This document shows, piece by piece, positions 5,522 to 9,568 of a stretch of 9,568 nucleotides of DNA. Below the pieces are notes generated by a model, which worked only from the letters and a program-made list of their open reading frames with translations, was not told the origin of the DNA and did not search any database. Position 1 is the first letter of the stretch. Every line of letters begins with the position of its first letter. The DNA comes from Pseudomonadota bacterium (lineage in GTDB: Bacteria; Pseudomonadota; Alphaproteobacteria; Rhizobiales; Kaistiaceae), in the NCBI GenBank assembly GCA_023392225.1, contig JAEVZM010000462.1, positions 1-9,568 of the forward strand, given 5' to 3'. The translations under genes and the position numbers were made by a program.

Positions 5522-6433
5522 CTAGAACCGCAGGCTGAGCCCGGCGAGCGGGCCGTGTAGGGTCAGGTCGAGGCCGCGCATGTCCGTGCCCGAGCCTTCC
5601 TCGTAGTTGACCGAAAGGATGCGGTAGCCGAGCGTGGCGGCGAGCTGGGTGTTCTTGCCGACATCCCAGATGTGGCTGTAGCCGCCGAAGATCTGCCAGG
5701 AGAACTTGCTGCCGACGCCGAAGCCGCCGATGTCGGCGGCGAGCTGCAGCTCGTCACGCGCGGTCAGCGCCTGCTTGACCTTGAGGCCGACGATGGGATC
5801 GACCCACTCGGTCGAGCCGCTGTGGGCGATCGCCCACTTGCCCTTGCGCTGGAGGCCGAGATTGCTGAGGTCGACCTTGCCAGTGATCTTCAGCGACAGG
5901 TCGGCATCCATGTTCCAGTAGCGCGCACCGGCATAGACGCCGATTGCCGTGTTGCCCTGGTGGATGATGTCGTAGGCGGCGGCGACCTGGGCGATGGTCA
6001 GCTTGGTCTCGAGCCCGGCATCGGCCTTGGCGCTGATCTTGAGCCCCGCGATCGGATTGACCTGCTTTGACTTCTCGCCGGAGAAGCCGAGGTCCGAATA
6101 GAAGAAGTCGCCGAAGATCGAGAACCGGCCCTTGTTCGCCTCGACATAGCCCATGAACGGGATCAGCTTGTCGCTGTCCTGAACCAGATCGACGAAGCTC
6201 ATCGCGGTCGAGACGGTCCGGCCCTTCGCGGTCACCGAGCCGTTGATGCCGGTCATCCAGGCATAGGGCGTGACACGGAAGCTCCAGCCCTCGGGCGGAA
6301 CTGCCTCGCTCGCCACCGTCGGGTTCGCCATGTCGAAATCGGCGGCCAGGACCGGCCCGCCGGTCAGCGCCAATGCCACGACAGCAAGCCCCAGAACCCG
6401 AGACTTGACCCGCGACTTGATCCCCGCCTTCAT
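5522..6433 (-). CDS. Outer-membrane beta-barrel protein
   Basis: Predicted 303-residue outer-membrane protein. Residues 1-30 are a signal peptide (Lys/Arg-rich n-region with a KSRVKSRV repeat, Leu/Val/Ala core, cleavage near VLA-AD). The mature chain has alternating hydrophobic strands and aromatic girdle residues: WSFRVTPYAWMTGINGSV (about 50-67), KGRFSIFGDFFYSDLGF, AIGVYAGARYWNMDADL, WQIFGGYSHIW, and it ends in SLRF, the C-terminal Phe signature recognised by the BAM machinery. The TPYxW...G...SFVDL layout resembles a broad, mostly uncharacterised proteobacterial family with TPYLW and SFxDxL segments; its cargo, if any, is unknown. ATG at 6433 follows GAGGGGGCGAGA and starts the signal peptide; an ATG at 6592 would add 53 residues ahead of it. 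It may be a porin or a non-transporting barrel. Confidence 0.82.
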   Translation of the reverse strand: MKAGIKSRVKSRVLGLAVVALALTGGPVLAADFDMANPTVASEAVPPEGWSFRVTPYAWMTGINGSVTAKGRTVSTAMSFVDLVQDSDKLIPFMGYVEANKGRFSIFGDFFYSDLGFSGEKSKQVNPIAGLKISAKADAGLETKLTIAQVAAAYDIIHQGNTAIGVYAGARYWNMDADLSLKITGKVDLSNLGLQRKGKWAIAHSGSTEWVDPIVGLKVKQALTARDELQLAADIGGFGVGSKFSWQIFGGYSHIWDVGKNTQLAATLGYRILSVNYEEGSGTDMRGLDLTLHGPLAGLSLRF

Positions 6434-6727
6434 TCTCGCCCCCTCGCTCACGCGTCCCGTGCCGGTCCCGTCCACGATGCGGGGGCAACCGCGCTTGTGG
6501 TGTCCCGGGGGACGCAGGCATGCGTGCCAAACCATCTGCGCCGACCGGTACGTGACGTCATGCCGGCGCCGACTCTCACGTGGCATAGTCAATCAGGACG
6601 ATCCTGGCGTCATCCGAAACCGGCGTGGCGGTGCACACATTCGCGGCGCCTGTGGCATTCCCGCCACGGCAGGGGCACTGCCGGGGCACGAGCAGGATGC
6701 GGCCTCTCCGAAAGAGGCCCGGCAAGC
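6434..6727. other. Intergenic gap of about 294 nt
   Basis: No convincing gene on either strand. It holds the upstream region of the beta-barrel gene and the downstream end of the 6728-7207 gene. Structure seen: the palindrome TGACGTCA (6553-6560), a short GTCCC-GG-GGGAC inverted repeat (6502-6513), and the hairpin at 6701-6719. On the minus strand a TTGACT lies near 6587-6592 but no good -10 follows at standard spacing. Confidence 0.5.
6701..6719 (-). terminator. Terminator-like hairpin after the 6728-7207 gene
   Basis: GGCCTCT (6701-6707) and AGAGGCC (6713-6719) form a perfect 7-bp stem with a 5-nt loop, beginning 8 nt beyond the stop codon of the minus-strand gene. Position and symmetry fit an intrinsic terminator, but no U-tract follows on that strand. 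Confidence 0.5.
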
Positions 6728-7207
6728 CTATCCTCCGGCCCACTCCCGCCAGTGGCTCGGCCGCACATACACCGCCTTGCCCGTGTCGGCGTTGACCCAG
6801 TTCCGCTGAACCTGGCGACGGGCGAAGGCAAGGGCGCTCGGCTTGCCGTCGACCATCGTCGCCAGTTGCACGGCGCGGTCGTCCGGCGCCTCCCGGATCG
6901 GCCGCCACCGGTTGCCGCCATCGGCGACCTCCCGCGATGCCTGTGCCGTGGCCGGAGGCGCCATGGTTGCCGTGGCCGTGGCCGGAGCCACCCGGGCGGG
7001 TGCCGCCGCACCGGAGGCGAGCGCTGCAAGGGCGGGCACCACCACCCGGTCGTAGAGTCCCTTCTGGGCCCGGGTCAGCCGGTCATAGCCGAGGTCTATG
7101 GCAGCAAGCGCAACGCCATAGGCCGGATGCCCCTGGTCGAGGTGGCCGAACTCGACCAGAGCCGCCACCTGTCCTGCAAGATCCCGATCGGAAAGCGTAT
7201 CGTTCAA
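6728..7207 (-). CDS. Unrecognised two-domain protein, probable TTG start
   Basis: Predicted 159-residue soluble protein with no named family. It has three parts. Residues 1-60 are helical, with LVEFGHLDQGHPAYGVAL and LTRAQKGLYDRVVVPAL; a similar short domain (acidic start, PAYGIA, a Q-K/R-xxYD end) recurs in alphaproteobacterial small hypothetical proteins as I recall it. Residues 61-98 are an Ala/Pro/Thr-rich linker. Residues 99-159 contain WRPIREAPDD (101-110) and a closing PSHWREW, which resembles the W-x-P-I-x-x-A-P-x-D...T-H-W pattern of small DUF551-like proteins. The TTG at 7207 is chosen because AGGGAG sits 6 nt upstream; the in-frame ATGs at 7225 and 7246 have no Shine-Dalgarno and fall at or upstream of the likely transcription start. 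It is divergent from the lipoprotein gene at 7483. Function unknown. Confidence 0.65.
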   Translation of the reverse strand: MNDTLSDRDLAGQVAALVEFGHLDQGHPAYGVALAAIDLGYDRLTRAQKGLYDRVVVPALAALASGAAAPARVAPATATATMAPPATAQASREVADGGNRWRPIREAPDDRAVQLATMVDGKPSALAFARRQVQRNWVNADTGKAVYVRPSHWREWAGG

Positions 7208-7213
7208 GGGTTT

Positions 7214-7219
7214 CTCCCT
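7214..7219 (-). promoter_or_regulatory. Shine-Dalgarno AGGGAG for a TTG start
   Basis: On the minus strand AGGGAG ends 6 nt before TTG (7207-7205). No comparable site precedes the in-frame ATGs further upstream, so this favours the shorter product. Confidence 0.5.
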
Positions 7220-7220
7220 C

Positions 7221-7232
7221 TTCATGCATGAA
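7221..7232. promoter_or_regulatory. 12-bp perfect palindrome, operator candidate
   Basis: TTCATGCATGAA is its own reverse complement. It lies where the minus-strand transcript for the 6728-7207 gene would begin, just upstream of its Shine-Dalgarno. A second palindrome, TGCATGCA, sits at 7242-7249, with centres 19 bp apart. This arrangement suits a dimeric repressor, but no regulator is identified. Confidence 0.35.
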
Positions 7233-7234
7233 AT

Positions 7235-7264
7235 ACTTTTCTGCATGCAATATCGATTCGTCAA
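7235..7264 (-). promoter_or_regulatory. Possible sigma-70 promoter for the 6728-7207 gene
   Basis: On the minus strand TTGACG (7264-7259) is a near-consensus -35 hexamer, followed after 18 nt by AAAAGT (7240-7235) or, with longer spacing, AAGTAT. The -35 is good and the -10 is weak. The predicted start of transcription falls at about 7226-7230, downstream of or at the ATG codons rejected as starts. Confidence 0.35.
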
Positions 7265-7269
7265 AACTG

Positions 7270-7303
7270 ACAGGTTTGCAAGCGATCCCCCCGAGCAACC
7301 TGT
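7270..7303. other. Bulged 9-bp inverted repeat in the AT-rich pocket
   Basis: ACAGGTTTGC (7270-7279) pairs with GCAACCTGT (7295-7303) over nine base pairs with a single bulged T. It lies between the divergent 6728-7207 gene and the lipoprotein gene. It could be an operator or an RNA hairpin; nothing else shows which. Confidence 0.3.
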
Positions 7304-7482
7304 GCATGTTTCGCGCCAAACGATTAGCCTTTGTGGCCTGCACCCCGGTCGGGATCGACGCGGCTCCGGCGACGCGAGGACAGGTGCAGAGCCGCCGGCA
7401 TTGTGTTACGAAGGCCGGGGCGCGGTCGGGCGCCTCGCCGGCTGCGCGCCGCGACCTTGGGGAGAATGAGGGGGTTTCTGCC

Positions 7483-7683
7483 GTGGCGTTCAGTGATCGT
7501 CGGGTCATCCTTCGCGCCGTGCTGGCGGCCACCCTGCTCTCGGCCATCGGTCTGGCGGGATGCGGGCGCAAGGGGCCGTTGGAGCCGCCGCCGAAAGCCG
7601 ACGTGACCACCGGCGACCAGCAGAGCTCCGGCAAGGACGACAACCGGCCGGACCGCAGCTTCCCGCTCGACTTCCTGCTCTAG
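7483..7683 (+). CDS. lptM: LptM-like outer-membrane lipoprotein
   Basis: Predicted 66-residue lipoprotein. The N-terminus has basic residues (DRRVILR), a hydrophobic stretch and a lipobox LAGC with the lipidated C27, followed directly by GRKGPLEPPP. This C-G-(R/Q)-K-G-P-L-x-P signature identifies the LptM (formerly YifL) family; in E. coli LptM assists disulfide maturation of LptD in the LPS translocon. The remainder is a hydrophilic linker ending in SFPLDFLL. GTG at 7483 is chosen because GAGGGG lies about 8-9 nt upstream; no in-frame ATG is near. The gene is upstream of lysA, echoing E. coli, where yifL neighbours dapF, another lysine/diaminopimelate pathway gene. Length is typical. Small size means other CDS callers could miss it. 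Confidence 0.83.
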   Translation: MAFSDRRVILRAVLAATLLSAIGLAGCGRKGPLEPPPKADVTTGDQQSSGKDDNRPDRSFPLDFLL

Positions 7684-7702
7684 CGGCAGACGGCTCCCGA
7701 TT

Positions 7703-7717
7703 CCTGCCCGGGGCAGG
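7703..7717 (+). other. Small hairpin between lptM and lysA
   Basis: CCTGCC (7703-7708) and GGCAGG (7712-7717) form a 6-bp stem with a 3-nt loop, 19 nt after the lipoprotein stop. It may lower read-through into lysA or protect the upstream mRNA end. No U-tract follows. Confidence 0.3.
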
Positions 7718-7764
7718 CTCATGACGTTGGCGCGATCCGTGCGCCGTGATCATCGGATTTGCGC

Positions 7765-9036
7765 GTGAACCACTTCACCTACCGCCGCGGCCTGCTCCAC
7801 GCCGAGGACGTGGCCCTGACCGAGCTCGCCGCCCGCGTCGGCACGCCGTTCTACTGCTACGCCAGCGCCGCGCTCAACGACCGGCTCGGCGCCTTCCGCG
7901 ATGCGCTGGCCGGCCTCGACACCATGGTCTGCTTCGCCATGAAGGCGAACTCCAACCAATCGGTGATCCGCACCTTCGTCGCCGGCGGCGCCGGCTGCGA
8001 CGTCGTGTCAGAGGGGGAGCTGCACCGCGCCCTCGCCGCCGGCTGCCCGCCCGAGCGGATCGTCTTCGCCGGGGTCGGCAAGACGACCCGCGAGATCGCC
8101 TTCGCCGTCGACGCCGGCATCTACTGCTTCAACGCCGAATCCGAGCCCGAGATCGCGCGCATCTCCGAGATCGCCGCGACCAAGGGGGCGACCGTCAGGG
8201 TCGCGATCCGCGTCAACCCGGACGTCGACGCCAAGACCCACCACAAGATCACCACCGGCAAGGCCGAGAACAAGTTCGGCATCCCGTGGCTCCGCGCCCG
8301 CGAGGTCTATGCCCACGCCGCCCGGCTGCCCGGCATCGTGCCGTCGGGCGTCGACATGCATATCGGCAGCCAGATCACCGACCTCGCCCCCTATGACCAG
8401 GCCTATGGCCTCCTCGCCGATCTCGTGCGGGACCTGCGCGCCGACGGGCATGCCATCGACCATGTCGATGCCGGCGGCGGGCTCGGGATCTCCTACCACC
8501 ATGGCGAGCCGGGCCCGTCCGTGGCCGACTATGGCGACATCATCCGCCGCCGCCTCGGCAATCTCGGCTGCCGCATCCTGTTCGAGCCGGGACGGTTCCT
8601 GGTCGGCAATGCCGGGATCCTCGTCACCGAGGTGGTCTACGTGAAGAAGGCCGCGTTCAAGACCTTCGTCGTGGTCGACGCGGCGATGAACGACCTCATT
8701 CGCCCCACACTGTACGAGGCCCATCACGACATCCTGCCGGTGGCGAAGCCGGAGGCGCACCATCCCCGCATCGTCGCCGACGTGGTCGGCGGGGTGTGCG
8801 AGACCGGCGACTATCTCGCCCTCGACCGGCGGATGGCCGAGCCCGTCCCCGGCGACCTCCTCGCGGTGATGAGTGCCGGCGCCTATGGCGCGGTGCAGGC
8901 CTCGACGTACAATACCCGCCCGCTCCTCCCCGAGATCCTGGTCCGCGGCAGCGACGTGGCGGTGGTGCGGCCGCGCCAGACCTATGACGAGCTGATCGGC
9001 ATGGACCGCCTCGCTCCCTGGCTCGCGGACAGTTGA
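7765..9036 (+). CDS. lysA: Diaminopimelate decarboxylase
   Basis: Predicted 423-residue PLP enzyme that decarboxylates meso-2,6-diaminopimelate to L-lysine, the last step of lysine synthesis, acting as a dimer in the cytoplasm. Fold-type III features are complete: PLP lysine K60 in CFAMKANSN, GAGCDVVSEGEL, H199 in HIGSQI, the Gly-rich phosphate loop GGGLG (237-241), EPGR (274-277), the active-site cysteine C345 in CETGDYLA, and GAYGAVQASTYN near the end. GTG at 7765 is chosen because MNHFTYRRG matches the usual start in related lysA proteins; an in-frame TTG two codons upstream is the alternative. Ribosome binding is weak (CGGA about 7 nt before). It follows lptM by 81 nt and is followed 88 nt later by the DUF4175 gene, a common alphaproteobacterial order. 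Confidence 0.96.
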   Translation: MNHFTYRRGLLHAEDVALTELAARVGTPFYCYASAALNDRLGAFRDALAGLDTMVCFAMKANSNQSVIRTFVAGGAGCDVVSEGELHRALAAGCPPERIVFAGVGKTTREIAFAVDAGIYCFNAESEPEIARISEIAATKGATVRVAIRVNPDVDAKTHHKITTGKAENKFGIPWLRAREVYAHAARLPGIVPSGVDMHIGSQITDLAPYDQAYGLLADLVRDLRADGHAIDHVDAGGGLGISYHHGEPGPSVADYGDIIRRRLGNLGCRILFEPGRFLVGNAGILVTEVVYVKKAAFKTFVVVDAAMNDLIRPTLYEAHHDILPVAKPEAHHPRIVADVVGGVCETGDYLALDRRMAEPVPGDLLAVMSAGAYGAVQASTYNTRPLLPEILVRGSDVAVVRPRQTYDELIGMDRLAPWLADS

Positions 9037-9124
9037 CCGCGGCCCCTTGGCGCTGCCTCGAATTCCCCTAACTCTGTGCTAGTCTGAGCTGCGGGGCATG
9101 CGGCGAACAGGGCGATTTTGGCGG

Positions 9125-9568
9125 ATGGCCAAGGCCGACGGCAGTCACACTAGCAGCGTCCCCCCCGGTGAGGCGGAGGCGCGACGGCGCATCGAGGGCG
9201 CGATCTTCCGCGCCCGGATGGTGCTCCTGTGGGAATCCGTCTGGCCGGTGCTCGCCGCGGTCCTCACCCTCGCCGGCCTCTTTGCCATCGTCTCCTGGTT
9301 CGGCCTGTGGCGGGTGGTCTCCGATCCCGTCCGCATCGCCGTCCTCGTCGCCTTTGCGCTGGGCGCGGTGTTCCTCGCCGTCCGCGCCTTCCGGCTTCGC
9401 GCCCCAGCCCGGGCAGCGGCGCTGCACCGGGTCGAGCAGGCGACCGGGCTCCTGCACCGTCCCGCCACCGCCTTCGGCGACGCCATTGCCGTCGGCCGCG
9501 CCGACCCGGCCGCAGAGGCACTGTGGCTCGCCCCTCGCGAGCGGCTGCTCGCCGCGCGCGACCACCTC
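9125..9568 (+). CDS. DUF4175 / TIGR02302 membrane protein, 5' part only
   Basis: Open reading frame of 148 codons running off the right edge; family members are usually over 800 residues, so only the N-terminal part is here. Residues 1-35 are hydrophilic and Arg-rich. Two membrane helices follow (about 40-62, with WPVLAAVLTLAGLFAIVSWF, and about 70-87). Then comes a soluble stretch with LHRVEQATGLLHRPATAFGD and LWLAPRERLLAARDHL, which matches the start of DUF4175/TIGR02302 proteins, an alphaproteobacterial family of unknown function. Position right after lysA supports the call. The ATG at 9125 is preceded only by weak purine-rich sequence. The 88-nt gap after lysA contains a loose TTGGCG / TAACTC pair that might be a promoter, too weak to list separately. 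Confidence 0.83.
   Translation, partial: MAKADGSHTSSVPPGEAEARRRIEGAIFRARMVLLWESVWPVLAAVLTLAGLFAIVSWFGLWRVVSDPVRIAVLVAFALGAVFLAVRAFRLRAPARAAALHRVEQATGLLHRPATAFGDAIAVGRADPAAEALWLAPRERLLAARDHL

Noticed and set aside
6510..6536. A sigma-54-like TGGCACG...TGC element upstream of the beta-barrel gene on the minus strand
   Set aside because: The GG and GC elements are one base too far apart and the -12 T tract is missing.
8008..8763. A 251-codon minus-strand open frame within lysA
   Set aside because: Antisense shadow of lysA, whose catalytic motifs are complete.
1..9568. Search for a new defence, mobile or biosynthetic system
   Set aside because: No nuclease, transposase, integrase, toxin-antitoxin, CRISPR or biosynthetic core gene is visible; the genes are mainly envelope, signalling and amino-acid metabolism functions.

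Overview
The window is GC-rich (about two thirds G+C by eye), densely coding, and carries gene families and neighbourhoods typical of Alphaproteobacteria. The closest fit is Hyphomicrobiales (Rhizobiales): a CsgH-type curli chaperone, an OmpR-type regulator next to a small cyclic-nucleotide-binding protein, a short LptM-like lipoprotein in front of lysA, and a DUF4175/TIGR02302 membrane protein behind lysA. No rRNA, tRNA, CRISPR array, insertion sequence or phage gene was seen. The genus cannot be fixed from this sequence.

Layout. (1) Positions 3-923, minus strand: a curli pair, a CsgA-like curlin with ten 11-residue repeats followed by a CsgH-like periplasmic amyloid chaperone; the operon may continue beyond the left edge. 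(2) 1062-1610, minus: a small YkuD-type L,D-transpeptidase-like protein. (3) 1739-2944, plus: an OmpR/PhoB-type response regulator and a stand-alone cyclic-nucleotide-binding protein, probably one operon, with no kinase in view. (4) 2969-3784 minus and 3874-5061 plus: a PEP mutase/isocitrate lyase superfamily enzyme divergent from a class I/II PLP aminotransferase. (5) 5086-5397 and 5522-6433, minus: a small exported Pro-rich protein of unknown role and an outer-membrane beta-barrel protein. (6) 6728-7207, minus: an unrecognised two-part protein whose start looks like TTG; its upstream region is an AT-rich pocket with palindromes. (7) 7483-9568, plus: LptM-like lipoprotein, lysA, and the 5' part of a DUF4175 gene.

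How the genes fit together. Much of the window concerns the envelope: curli fibre, curli chaperone, peptidoglycan transpeptidase-like enzyme, beta-barrel, LPS-export lipoprotein, and lysine/diaminopimelate metabolism. The most interesting item is the curlin: its repeats keep perfect 11-residue register and are strongly basic (net about +9 in the mature chain by count), unlike the acidic enterobacterial CsgA, and it sits beside a CsgH whose charges nearly balance. I do not see a clearly new multi-gene defence or mobile system. The better leads are the basic curlin, the kinase-less regulator/cNMP pair, and the AT-rich palindromic control region at about 7210-7310.
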